Shown here: positions 17,207-25,737 of the stretch, piece by piece
Numbering within the stretch: position 1 is the first letter of the stretch
Layout: each line of letters opens with the position of its first letter
NCBI GenBank assembly: GCA_902493275.1
Contig: CABUOQ010000008.1
Location: forward strand, 1 to 59,415
Reading direction: 5' to 3'
Source: an uncultured Bacillota bacterium
GTDB lineage: Bacteria > Bacillota_I > Bacilli_A > RFN20 > CAG-449
Length of the DNA stretch: 59,415 nt
Position numbers and translations under genes: made by a program
The notes under the pieces: model-generated
Seen by the model: the letters and a program-made list of their open reading frames with translations, nothing else
Databases searched by the model: none
What the model was told of the DNA's origin: nothing

Positions 17207-17683
17207 ATGAGAAGTGCTATTTATCCAGGAAGTTTTGATCCAATTACCAATGGTCATTTAGATATTATATCTCGCGCTTGTAAATTATTTGATAAAGTAT
17301 ATGTTTGTGTAGCTCAAAATTCTGCCAAAAAAACATTTTTTAATAATGAGCAACGCTTCTATATGACGAAAAAGGCATGTGAAGAATTTGACAACGTTGA
17401 AGTTATTCAAACTGATAAATTAATTGTTAATTTAGCTAAAGAATTAGGGGCAATAGCTATTGTAAGGGGGCTACGGGCTGTTACAGATTTTGAATATGAA
17501 TTTCAATTGGCCGCAGGTAATGAATTTATCGATAAAGATATTGAAATGGTTTTTTTGATGGCCTCTTCTGGCAAAGGTTTCATTTCTTCATCTTCGATAA
17601 AAGAATTTGCTACATATAATGTTGATATTTCTTCTCTTGTTCCAAATTGTGTCGCAGAGGAATTTAAGAAAAAACTAAAGTAA
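17207..17683 (+). CDS. coaD: Phosphopantetheine adenylyltransferase
   Basis: Makes dephospho-CoA from 4'-phosphopantetheine and ATP. The nucleotidyltransferase signature GSFDPITNGHLDII is at the N-terminus. RGLRAVTDFEYEFQLA and the C-terminal ISSSSIKEFA motif are present. At 158 residues it has the usual length. It is in the rsmD operon, with AGAAGG upstream of the ATG. Its 3' end overlaps the opposing ylbJ-like gene by 9 nt. Confidence 0.96.
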   Translation: MRSAIYPGSFDPITNGHLDIISRACKLFDKVYVCVAQNSAKKTFFNNEQRFYMTKKACEEFDNVEVIQTDKLIVNLAKELGAIAIVRGLRAVTDFEYEFQLAAGNEFIDKDIEMVFLMASSGKGFISSSSIKEFATYNVDISSLVPNCVAEEFKKKLK

Positions 17684-18535
17684 GAAAATATATGCGATAA
17701 AAATACTAAATATCGCTATTATAATTCGGCGCTTGTAGTAATCTAAAATTTTGAAATCACTGTTAAGCATTAAACATTGAAAAGCAATTGATAGTGAAGG
17801 ACATAATACTACAAACAAAATAAAGCATAAATTGTAATTAGTAGGATTATTTATTAATTTATATAATGGATAAGAAAATTCGATAAAGCTACTAATATAT
17901 AAACTTGCACTATCAAGAATTTTTTGTATAAAAAATAAAGGAATAGAAAATATTATGACATTGCTAGTAATTAAAGCGATGTTTTTTATTGACTTTAGGC
18001 ATGATTTATTTAAAGTTTTATAAGTATTAATTTGTTGATTTGGAATATTAATGGTATTTATTTTTATACCATGGATAAAAAGTGAGAAGATGTTGATAAA
18101 TAAATATATTAAAATGATAATGAGTAATTTATGGTTACTAAGTTTATTTAAGATTAAAATTCCTGATAAAAACGGAAAAGAAACACATCCTAAACTATAA
18201 ATTAGATTATAATAACCATCGGCTGTTATTATTTTTTTATCATATTGATCTTTAGCAATCAGCATCATTGAGGGCATCCCTAAGATAAAACTAAATATTA
18301 TTAGAATAAGAAGATATAATTTTTTACTAATTTTATTTTTGTTCAGGAACATATATAAAATATCTAATCCCTTAAAATCAATAAATATATTAATTAATAA
18401 CAAGGCAGGAAATAAAGATGGAGTGAAGCCAAAAATTAAGGCATTAAAAATTTCTTTGTTAAAAACAATTAGCGATTGATAAGATATAAAAAATATAATA
18501 ATTGCTAATATATAAAGAAAATATTTTATCTTCAT
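17675..18535 (-). CDS. YlbJ-like nucleoside-recognition (Gate) membrane protein
   Basis: A 286-residue integral membrane protein with about seven hydrophobic segments. The segment FGFTPSLFPALLLINIF, then LGMPSMMLIAKDQYDKKIIT, matches the arrangement of YlbJ/SpmA-type Gate-domain proteins (G-x-P ... I-T motif after the third span). It is shorter than Bacillus YlbJ (about 400 residues). Location next to coaD agrees with the ylbI-ylbJ order, although here it is on the opposite strand. In spore formers YlbJ is needed for spore cortex formation. No Shine-Dalgarno precedes the ATG. The substrate or transport role is unknown. Confidence 0.6.
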   Translation of the reverse strand: MKIKYFLYILAIIIFFISYQSLIVFNKEIFNALIFGFTPSLFPALLLINIFIDFKGLDILYMFLNKNKISKKLYLLILIIFSFILGMPSMMLIAKDQYDKKIITADGYYNLIYSLGCVSFPFLSGILILNKLSNHKLLIIILIYLFINIFSLFIHGIKINTINIPNQQINTYKTLNKSCLKSIKNIALITSNVIIFSIPLFFIQKILDSASLYISSFIEFSYPLYKLINNPTNYNLCFILFVVLCPSLSIAFQCLMLNSDFKILDYYKRRIIIAIFSIFIAYIFLL

Positions 18536-18630
18536 ATTATTATCTATGTTAAAAGAAAATAATATAGGCTAATTAACTATGCTTTTAATTTAATTTTACA
18601 TAAATTATAGTGAAAGTGAGGGATATTTTT

Positions 18631-18879
18631 ATGTATAATTGCCCAATGGGAGGGTCTAGTTCTTGCTCATCGTGTCCTTGCAAATATGATCCAATTGTCA
18701 TGCCAGTTAGAGAATATGTTTGTAATCGTTACTTCTATGTCGAGCAACCAGTAATTTGTCCAATTAATCGTAAAGTGGTAAATCATTATTGCCCACGTCC
18801 AGTATACTACTCAACATACACCACAAGTGAAGAAGTAGTATGTGAAGGACAAAACATGCAAGGTAATAAGATGCTATAA
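18631..18879 (+). CDS. CotD-like small Cys/Tyr-rich coat protein
   Basis: An 82-residue protein starting MYNCPMGGSSSCSSCPC. PIVMPVREYVCNRYFYVEQPV, then ICPINRKVVNHYCPRP, follow. The pattern of a PIV.P.....V....Y.E.P.I.P.....VNH core with flanking cysteines is that of CotD-family inner spore coat proteins in Clostridia and Bacilli. The ATG at 18631 is chosen over GTG 18610 because GTGAGGG lies just upstream. It is monocistronic, with a strong terminator downstream. Whether the organism sporulates is unknown. Confidence 0.65.
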   Translation: MYNCPMGGSSSCSSCPCKYDPIVMPVREYVCNRYFYVEQPVICPINRKVVNHYCPRPVYYSTYTTSEEVVCEGQNMQGNKML

Positions 18880-18880
18880 A

Positions 18881-18930
18881 AAAAGGAGCTTTAATAACAA
18901 TTATGTTATTTAAAGCTCCTCATTTTTTGT
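18881..18930. terminator. Long bidirectional terminator
   Basis: GGAGCTTTAATAACA pairs with TGTTATTTAAAGCTCC (one bulged T), giving about 15 bp. T-runs occur on both strands. It serves both the CotD-like and the thioredoxin-like genes. Confidence 0.85.
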
Positions 18931-18938
18931 TTTATATA

Positions 18939-19637
18939 TTATAGTTCGAAATTTTTCCAGTCTTCTTCGACATCGCCTTTAGCAAAATTTTCTAAATCAT
19001 CTGCTGTTTTGCTTGTTGATAAATCAATTTTTACACCTTGTAATACACCATTATCATAGCGTGCGAGCATTGGAGTAGGAATTCCCGATTCAATTTCTAA
19101 TTCGCTGTGACTGCTGCTTTTTAAACATTCATAACCATTCTCATATACTGGAGCATATTCAGCTAAGAATAAATCAGTAAATGAATCGATAATTTGATCT
19201 TGTTCTGTGTTATTTGGTATGTCATCGATATTTGTTGTAGTGTCGCCATCACAATCGATTGTATACCAAACAATTGAAGTATTTGCTGATTGGAAGTTTT
19301 TAATTGTCTTTTCAACTGATTTACAAGTGCTACTTGAATCGCTATAGAAGAAAAGAATTACTGTACCAGTAGCTTTTTCAGCATTTTCTTTTGCTGTTTT
19401 CATCGCGGTTTTATGTTCTTTATAAAAAACGAATGATTCATCAGGATTAAATAATCCACCAATCCAATTTGTTACAGGCTTAATGCAAAGGATAACTCCA
19501 AAAATTACACCGACGATTAATAAAGGTTGAATCCAAGCGGTATTCTTAACCCAGTTAATTAATCCAAAAAATCCTTTTTTTATTCCTTTACCAAGTTTTA
19601 TAAAAAAGTTTTCTACTTTATTGTTGTTATTTTCCAT
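18939..19637 (-). CDS. Membrane-anchored thioredoxin-like protein with a mono-cysteine site
   Basis: This 232-residue protein has a charged N-terminus and one membrane helix at about 38-57 (PLLIVGVIFGVILCI). An extracytoplasmic domain with a thioredoxin-like pattern follows. VILFFYSDSSSTCKSVEKTI occupies the place of the Y-S-x-x-C-x-x-C-K active site, and GIPTPMLARYDNG supplies the cis-proline loop before the last strands. The first cysteine of CxxC is replaced by Ser (SSTC), so classic disulfide exchange is unlikely. A GGAGG site precedes the ATG. Domain assignment is by pattern only. Confidence 0.65.
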   Translation of the reverse strand: MENNNNKVENFFIKLGKGIKKGFFGLINWVKNTAWIQPLLIVGVIFGVILCIKPVTNWIGGLFNPDESFVFYKEHKTAMKTAKENAEKATGTVILFFYSDSSSTCKSVEKTIKNFQSANTSIVWYTIDCDGDTTTNIDDIPNNTEQDQIIDSFTDLFLAEYAPVYENGYECLKSSSHSELEIESGIPTPMLARYDNGVLQGVKIDLSTSKTADDLENFAKGDVEEDWKNFEL

Positions 19638-19864
19638 GCTTCCTCCTTAAAACCAAAGTTGTCTACTAGATATAGCCTCATAATAATAGCATTATTATTT
19701 AACCATTTCAAGAAAGATTATAGTTTATCTTTTTTCCTTTGTCATTATTTATTTATAAATAAAAAGAATTTTTCTTGTTTTCAATAAATTTAATTAGTTT
19801 AATAATGTTATTGTAGAATTTAAAGTCGATTTGTGATTAGAATAATAGAGGAGATTTATGAAAA

Positions 19865-20863
19865 ATGAAATTTTTTGAGAAATTGAAGAATAAGAAAGAC
19901 GATTTTTTACTAGATCACCCTATTCTTAAACTAATTTATCAATATTCGTACACATTAATAGGAACTGCCATCGCGGCATTTTGTATCGCGTATACATTTA
20001 GAGCTTTTGTTTCACCACCAACGAATCAAGGATTTAAATTGGTTGCCGGTGGAGTATCTGGATTTGGTCAAGTTCTTATTTTATCATTAGAGAAAATAGG
20101 AATCGAAGGGGTAAGTGAGCATGAGCCGCTTTTACAATCAATAATATTGATTTTAGTGAATATACCTTTATTTCTTTTAGCGTTTTTTAAGATAGGAAAA
20201 AGATTTGCAATTCTTAGTGCAATCAATGTCGTTTTAAACTCAATATTTATTTCGATTATACCTGATTCTTGGACAAATATTTTTAGTATTCAAAATGATT
20301 TAATCGCTAGAGCAATATTTGCTGGAGTTTTAAATGGTTTAGGCATTTCTATCGCCGTTCAACTTAATCATTCAACGGGTGGCACTGATGTAATATCCAT
20401 GTATTTTTCATTGAAAAAAGGAATTGCAATTGGAAAATATGTGTTGTTAATTAATGGTTCAATAGTTATAGCTTTCACTTTATTAAGCAGTATTGCAACC
20501 TCTAATTCACCATCTATTGATGGTGCAGCGACAATGGCATTATATACCTTGGTATTTTTCTTTACTAGCTCGGTAGTTATTGATAGATTATCTACTAGAG
20601 ATAAAAAAGTTCAGCTACAAATAGTGACTTCAGAACCACGATTATCAAAAGTTTTAATTCAAAATTTTCCACATGGATGTACAGTGTTAGATGGTAAAGG
20701 AGCGTTTTTAGATCAAGAGAAAAAGGTTATATTGACAGTGATTTCATCTTTTGAATTAAAAAGAGCTACACATATAATTTATAAAATTGATCCTAACGCC
20801 TTTATAACTGTTAATTATGCATATAAAGTATTTGGTAAATTTTTCATAAAACCATTGAAATAA
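19865..20863 (+). CDS. YitT-family membrane protein with DUF2179 domain
   Basis: A 332-residue integral membrane protein. About six spans occupy residues 25-230, including LVAGGVSGFGQVLIL and the LNHSTGGTDVISMYFSLKKG motif typical of YitT. A soluble C-terminal DUF2179 domain (about 245-325) then holds VQLQIVTSEPRLSKVLIQ and a GCTVLDGKGAF motif. YitT proteins are inferred transporters of unknown substrate. The Shine-Dalgarno GAGGAG is only four bases from an upstream ATG (19858) that opens a 6-codon overlapping frame, and 11 bases from this start. It is followed after 12 nt by gltX. Confidence 0.9.
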   Translation: MKFFEKLKNKKDDFLLDHPILKLIYQYSYTLIGTAIAAFCIAYTFRAFVSPPTNQGFKLVAGGVSGFGQVLILSLEKIGIEGVSEHEPLLQSIILILVNIPLFLLAFFKIGKRFAILSAINVVLNSIFISIIPDSWTNIFSIQNDLIARAIFAGVLNGLGISIAVQLNHSTGGTDVISMYFSLKKGIAIGKYVLLINGSIVIAFTLLSSIATSNSPSIDGAATMALYTLVFFFTSSVVIDRLSTRDKKVQLQIVTSEPRLSKVLIQNFPHGCTVLDGKGAFLDQEKKVILTVISSFELKRATHIIYKIDPNAFITVNYAYKVFGKFFIKPLK

Positions 20864-20875
20864 AGGAGAAGTAAG

Positions 20876-22543
20876 ATGTATACATTAGAAGATTTAGCAA
20901 ATTTAATATTTCCTGATATAAAGCAGACAATTTCCGATTTGGAAATTAGATATCCAGAAAGAAACCTTCCTCAAGGAGCTAAAGTTACTCGTTTTGCTCC
21001 AAGCCCAACTGGCTTTTTACATACAGGTTCATTATTTACAGCGTTGGTGGCTCAAAAAGTTGCAACTCAATCAAATGGAATATTCTACACTAGATTAGAA
21101 GATACTGATACTAAAAGAGAGGTTGAAGGTTCAGGAAAAGAATTGTTGGACCAACTAGCTATATTTAATGTTATTCCTAATGAAGGATATCTAGGAGATG
21201 AAGAAAAAGGGAAATATGGTCCATATCAACAATCTAAAAGAGCAAATATTTATAAAATCGTTATTAAAGAATTAATAAAAAAAGGAAGAGCTTATCCATG
21301 TTTTTGTACGCATGAAGATTTAGACGCTCTTCGTAAAGAACAAGAAGCCAATAAAGTCATTCCAGGTTATTATGGTGAATATGCAAAATGCAGAAAAATA
21401 CCTTTAGAAGAACAAATAAAAATGATAAAAGATGGAAAACCATTTGTAATTCGTTTCAAATCGCATGGTAATCATAATAATAAAGTTGAAGTTGATGATT
21501 TGGTTAGAGGTCATTTACTTTTAACTGAAAATGATCAAGACATTGTAATTTATAAATCAGATGGTTTACCAACATATCATTTTGCTCATTTGGTTGATGA
21601 TCATTTTATGCACACTAATATCGTTACTAGGGGTGAGGAATGGTTACCATCTTTACCTATTCATTTAGAGTTATTTAATACGATGAATTGGCAAGCTCCT
21701 CAATATGCACATCTGCCAGTTATCATGAAATTAGATAATGGCAATAAACGTAAACTTTCAAAAAGAAAAGATGATGAAGCGGCTATTAGTTTCTTCTTAA
21801 AAGATGGTTATCCAGTTGAAGCTATAAAAGAATACTTATACACTATTGCCAATTCTAATTTTGAAGAATGGCACGCGAGCAATAAAGATTTAACTCAAGA
21901 AGATTTTAAGTTTACTTTTGAAAAAATGTCTCTTGATGGTGCTTTATTCGATTTAGAAAAATTAAAAAATATTTCTAAAGAAATAATTGCTAAATATACG
22001 GGAGAAAAAATGCTTCAAGAAATGCTCAAATATACAAAAGTATATGATGAAAATTTCTATGATATCATTAATAAAAATCATGATTACTTTATTCAAATTA
22101 TGAATATTGAAAAAGATAAAGAAAACCCACGTAAGGATTATGAAAAATATTCAGATGTATTTGAAAAAGTTAAATTTTTCTATGAACCTTACTATTCAGA
22201 ATTAATGGAAAAAGAAGCGTTACCTTTTAATCCAAACATTGATAAAAAGATAATTATTGCCATTTTAAATGAATTTGCTCAAACTTTAAATTATGATTGT
22301 TCTGAACAAGAATGGTTTAGTAATTTAAAACTTCTCGCAGGAAAGTATTCATTTGCAGAAAATGCTAAAGCATATAAAAAGAATCACGATTTATATTTGG
22401 GTCATGTTGGTGATGTAGCTGAGATGATTAGAATTGCTTTGACATCATCTAAGCAATCCCCTAATATCTATTATGTTTTAAGAATCTTGAAAAAAGATGA
22501 AGTTTTAAAAAGAATATCAAAAGCAATTGATTTATTAAAATAA
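20876..22543 (+). CDS. gltX: Glutamyl-tRNA synthetase
   Basis: Charges tRNA-Glu. The HIGH-equivalent RFAPSPTGFLHTGSL is at about residues 40-52 rather than at the extreme N-terminus, because this form has a ~35-residue extension. LEDTDTKREVEGS, the zinc-region PCFCTHEDLDALR and KLSKRKDD (KMSKS-equivalent, about 300) follow. The C-terminal anticodon-binding part ends at LLK. The 555-residue length is longer than the usual 480-490 and resembles the long GltX form of some Clostridia and relatives. GGAGAAG precedes the ATG. A tRNA-Glu gene lies 29 nt downstream. Confidence 0.94.
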   Translation: MYTLEDLANLIFPDIKQTISDLEIRYPERNLPQGAKVTRFAPSPTGFLHTGSLFTALVAQKVATQSNGIFYTRLEDTDTKREVEGSGKELLDQLAIFNVIPNEGYLGDEEKGKYGPYQQSKRANIYKIVIKELIKKGRAYPCFCTHEDLDALRKEQEANKVIPGYYGEYAKCRKIPLEEQIKMIKDGKPFVIRFKSHGNHNNKVEVDDLVRGHLLLTENDQDIVIYKSDGLPTYHFAHLVDDHFMHTNIVTRGEEWLPSLPIHLELFNTMNWQAPQYAHLPVIMKLDNGNKRKLSKRKDDEAAISFFLKDGYPVEAIKEYLYTIANSNFEEWHASNKDLTQEDFKFTFEKMSLDGALFDLEKLKNISKEIIAKYTGEKMLQEMLKYTKVYDENFYDIINKNHDYFIQIMNIEKDKENPRKDYEKYSDVFEKVKFFYEPYYSELMEKEALPFNPNIDKKIIIAILNEFAQTLNYDCSEQEWFSNLKLLAGKYSFAENAKAYKKNHDLYLGHVGDVAEMIRIALTSSKQSPNIYYVLRILKKDEVLKRISKAIDLLK

Positions 22544-22545
22544 AT

Positions 22546-22572
22546 GTGTTGTAATATTAAAGCAACACTTTT
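22546..22572 (+). terminator. Attenuator-like hairpin between gltX and tRNA-Glu
   Basis: GTGTTG (22546-22551) pairs with CAACAC (22563-22568), and exactly four T run up to the first base of the tRNA. It is a weak terminator or processing hairpin. Confidence 0.5.
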
Positions 22573-22649
22573 GGTCCTTTGGTGGAACTGGTTAACACGT
22601 CTCCCTCTCAAGGAGAAGAGTAGGAGTTCGAGTCTCCTAAGGATCACCA
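22573..22649 (+). tRNA. tRNA-Glu (anticodon CTC)
   Basis: Acceptor arms GGTCCTT and AAGGATC pair (one G-U). Anticodon stem TCTCC/GGAGA encloses CTCTCAA, giving CTC (Glu, GAG). The T-arm reads GGAGTTCGAGTCTCC and CCA is encoded at the end (77 nt). It sits 29 nt after the gene for the enzyme that charges it, with no room for a full independent promoter except inside gltX. Confidence 0.93.
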
Positions 22650-22661
22650 TACTACAAAAAT

Positions 22662-22684
22662 AAGCCTAGAAATAGGCTTTTTTT
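22662..22684 (+). terminator. Intrinsic terminator after tRNA-Glu
   Basis: AAGCCTA-GAAA-TAGGCTT is a perfect 7-bp GNRA-like hairpin followed by a T-run. Confidence 0.9.
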
Positions 22685-23098
22685 ATTATTTAAACTTTTG
22701 CTTGGCTATAATTTATTGTTTTATTTATATAAGTCAAAAAATAACACCCATTAAATAAAAAACTCGAAGAAGTAAATCTTAATATAGGAAAAATTTAAAA
22801 AAGAAGTCGAATTGGGATAATTTATTGTTTAAAAACTTATAGATGAATACAAAACAAGAGTCAAAACAACAAAAAGTTCAAAATTGCCATGCTAAAAAAT
22901 TAGAAGTGCAAAAGTGAAAAAATAATGGTACTAATTTGATAATTCAAAGTTTTAAGCTTTATTGTGTTAAGGTCTAAAATATTTAACAAATTGAAATTTT
23001 CGGCAATGAGTAATATAATTTAATCAAATGATAAGATATATGCTATGGCTGAAAGAATTTTCGAACGTAAAATCTATCAAATTTAGGAGGTGCCACAT
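22685..23098 (+). other. AT-rich intergenic region with a 13-codon remnant
   Basis: No gene of normal size is visible here. At 23045-23086 a short frame encodes MAERIFERKIYQI and stops within the Shine-Dalgarno of the next gene. It resembles the first residues of DUF4143-type AAA ATPases in Firmicutes, so it may be a truncated gene start (weak). The rest shows no structure I can support. Confidence 0.4.
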
Positions 23099-23401
23099 AT
23101 GTTTTTTATAAAAGCTGTTGTAACTAAATTGTTAGATGATTCAGTATACCCAGAAATTGTATTATGCGAATTTATTGATTATTTTGGAAAAAAACAGGTG
23201 TTCATAGAAAAGTGGCCAGTGGTTTCTAATGAAAAATTCACAAAGCATTTCCCTTTAAAATGTTATATCGGATGTAAAATTATAAAAGAAAATATGAATT
23301 CTTATTTAGTTAGCACATTAGAACCTTATGATATAGAATCAGAGGATGGCTTATTTGAATTTGAAATAAGTAAGGAAATGTTATACGAAGAAAGACGATA
23401 G
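23099..23401 (+). CDS. Small conserved protein, unknown function
   Basis: A 100-residue soluble protein rich in aromatic and acidic residues. Features are a YPEIVLCEFIDYFGKK strand region, EKWPVVSNEKF, CYIGCKII and a C-terminal YDIESEDGLFEFEI stretch. The regular beta pattern suggests a compact OB- or SH3-like barrel (inference). I recall similar stand-alone proteins in Firmicutes but no name. The ATG at 23099 is chosen because AGGAGG lies eight bases upstream; the GTG at 23090 overlaps that site. Confidence 0.65.
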   Translation: MFFIKAVVTKLLDDSVYPEIVLCEFIDYFGKKQVFIEKWPVVSNEKFTKHFPLKCYIGCKIIKENMNSYLVSTLEPYDIESEDGLFEFEISKEMLYEERR

Positions 23402-23571
23402 TTTATTAAGAGAAAAATAGATAAAAAAATTATAATTTGTTTTATACTGGTCAATAGAAAGTAGACAAATTATTTATTAAGGATTAAATTTAACCATATA
23501 TTTATAGCAAAAAAAGTCGAGATTTTTTGTCTCTTGATTTTGCTATAATTTAAACGCGAGGTAAGGAAAGA

Positions 23572-24441
23572 ATGAAGGAACAAATTGAAGCAGTACAACG
23601 TATGCAAGATTATATTACGGCACATTTATCAGAAGAAATAACACTTACCAATCTTGCAAAAGCAGCGATGTTTTCTCCATGGTATGCAAGACGAATATTT
23701 ATAGCGTATACAGGTTTTTCACCATCTGATTACATTAGAAGGTTACGTTTACGACATTCTGCATTGCGCTTACGTGATGATAATGTTACTGTAACTGATG
23801 TTGCGTTTGATTTTGGATTTAACAGTGTGGATGGCTATACTCGTGCTTTTGCACGCGAGTTTGGGTGTAATCCTAAGCAATATGCTTTGAATCCTGTTCC
23901 GCTTTCGTTATTTAATCCCTATGGCGTAAAATATAATCATATAGAAAGGAATAAAACGATAATGGAAATAAAAAACATATTTATACAATTAATTACAAAA
24001 CCCGCAAGAAAGGTCATAATTAAGCGAGGAATAAAAGCTGATAATTATTGGGACTATTGTAACGAAGTCGGGTGTGACGTATGGGGAATATTGACTAGTA
24101 TCAAATCAATAAGCGGTGAACCTGTATGCTTATGGCTGTCGCAAAATTATATTTTGCCTAATACAAGCGAATATGTGCAGGGTGTTGAAGTGCCGTGCGA
24201 CTATGATGGTAAAATTCCTGAAGGCTTTGATATAATAACTTTGCAAGAAAGCAAATATCTTATGTTTCAAGGTGAACCATTTGAAGAAGAAAACTTTAAT
24301 ACAGCAATAGATGAAGTGGAATCCGCGATAAAAAAATACGATCCTACCATACTTGGTTATAAATGGGATAAAGAAAATCCCCGTATCCAATTAGAGCCGA
24401 TTGGTAAGCGTGGATATATTGAACTTTTACCTATAAAATAA
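23572..24441 (+). CDS. AraC-family regulator with GyrI-like ligand domain
   Basis: This 289-residue protein has an N-terminal AraC DNA-binding domain (residues about 5-105). It includes LTNLAKAAMFSPWYARRIFIAYTGFSPSDYIR and the second helix-turn-helix VTDVAFDFGFNSVDGYTRAFAREFG. A C-terminal GyrI-like/effector-binding domain spans about 130-289. This is the Rob/TetD-like order. Such proteins activate drug or metabolite response genes on binding a small hydrophobic ligand. It is flanked by gene-poor, decayed-looking DNA on both sides. It uses more G/C-ended codons (for example GCG, CGC) than neighbours, which suggests acquisition by transfer. No target gene is adjacent. Confidence 0.9.
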   Translation: MKEQIEAVQRMQDYITAHLSEEITLTNLAKAAMFSPWYARRIFIAYTGFSPSDYIRRLRLRHSALRLRDDNVTVTDVAFDFGFNSVDGYTRAFAREFGCNPKQYALNPVPLSLFNPYGVKYNHIERNKTIMEIKNIFIQLITKPARKVIIKRGIKADNYWDYCNEVGCDVWGILTSIKSISGEPVCLWLSQNYILPNTSEYVQGVEVPCDYDGKIPEGFDIITLQESKYLMFQGEPFEEENFNTAIDEVESAIKKYDPTILGYKWDKENPRIQLEPIGKRGYIELLPIK

Positions 24442-24771
24442 TTTTCATCATATTAATATTAATTGCTTAACTATAAAAAAATATATATTAAAAAAATACA
24501 AAATTCTGCTGACCATAAATGGCTTATTGCGATATTTTTCGAGCATAAGTTAGTATGTAATCCTTATATTCGTAGATAAGTAATTTATTAAAAGTAAAAA
24601 ATAGGTTAATAAAAGTAGAAAAGAAGAATTAAGCTCGTGCTAAACTAGAGCCTTTCAGAGTCTTACTTCCTATAAATAATAAAGTTTTTTATTTATAAAA
24701 TTATTATCTTTTCTTATGCATTGTCAATTTATTATTAATAATATAAATTTTTTAAATATTATATGTAATTT
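24442..24771. other. Intergenic region without a recognisable gene
   Basis: About 330 AT-rich bases. The only structure seen is an A/T-only inverted repeat, TATAAATAA (24671-24679) and TTATTTATA (24689-24697). It might act as a weak terminator for the minus-strand AraC gene. Confidence 0.4.
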
Positions 24772-25644
24772 TCATCGATAATCTTTATTTTTTTCTAAGC
24801 GATAATGATGAGGAGTAATTCCAATTTTTCTTTTAAATAATCGAATTAGATTTTGTGAGTTACCTAATCCGACTTGTAAAGCAACTTCAGATATAGATTT
24901 AGTTGAAATAAGAAGTTCGCGTTGAGCCATTTGTAATCGGACATTAGAAATGTATTCGCCAATAGTAAAATTGGTGAATTTTGAAAATGAAGTCTCTAAA
25001 TAATTCGGGGATATAGAAACATTTTCTGCAAGTTCACTTAGAGATATTTTTCGTTGATAGTTTTGAATGATATATTTAATTGTCTGTTGAATATATTCTG
25101 GTTCATTTTTAAAATTATGAACATTTTCTTCGACAAATCGTTTTATTTTTATCATCATTTGATAAATTTCATTTTGAAACATTCCTTGAAAATAAGTCTT
25201 ATTTAAATTGGCATTTAGTATCTCCATAATTAATGAATGTATATTTAATGAGTCGATAGGTACATTGATTACAGGTCCAACTAAAGTATTTATATACGAA
25301 CAAAAAGAAACTATTCCAGGTGAGTATATGTGTAAGAAAACAATTTCAAATGGCTGATCTTTTTTAGGGTACATTATATGCTTATTCATGCAATTAATCA
25401 TGATTAATGAGCCTTTTTCAAGAGAGTAATACTTGCCTTCATAATAAAAATTACCACATCCATTTATAACATAAGTGAACATGATTGAATCCCATTCACT
25501 ACGTTCTAAATAATATTTTTGACCTATTTGCTCATAGCCTATAGTTTGTACAATGTAAGTTATTCCACATAGATCTCGCGGTGGTGAACGGGTGATAACT
25601 TTAGAGTTTTCTTTGTTGGTATCAAGATTCAATATAATTTTCAT
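24772..25644 (-). CDS. AraC-family regulator with cupin-like sensor domain
   Basis: This 290-residue protein has an N-terminal cupin-like region (about 40-115, with WDSIMFTYVINGCGNFYYEGKYYSLEKGSLIMI). A C-terminal AraC domain holds the helix-turn-helix motifs ISLSELAENVSISPNYLETSFSKFT and ISEVALQVGLGNSQNLIRLFKRKIG, ending PHHYR. Proteins of this order usually sense sugars and control carbohydrate genes. It is transcribed divergently from the lipoprotein and beta-helix genes starting 94 nt away, making it their likely regulator (inference). It is unrelated in its sensor domain to the AraC protein at 23572. Confidence 0.9.
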   Translation of the reverse strand: MKIILNLDTNKENSKVITRSPPRDLCGITYIVQTIGYEQIGQKYYLERSEWDSIMFTYVINGCGNFYYEGKYYSLEKGSLIMINCMNKHIMYPKKDQPFEIVFLHIYSPGIVSFCSYINTLVGPVINVPIDSLNIHSLIMEILNANLNKTYFQGMFQNEIYQMMIKIKRFVEENVHNFKNEPEYIQQTIKYIIQNYQRKISLSELAENVSISPNYLETSFSKFTNFTIGEYISNVRLQMAQRELLISTKSISEVALQVGLGNSQNLIRLFKRKIGITPHHYRLEKNKDYR

Positions 25645-25737
25645 AATCGTAAGATTTGCACATTTTTCCTTAATCTATGCCATTGAATTGGTATATACAT
25701 AAAGATAAAATAAAAATTAAAGGAGTTCAATAATGTT

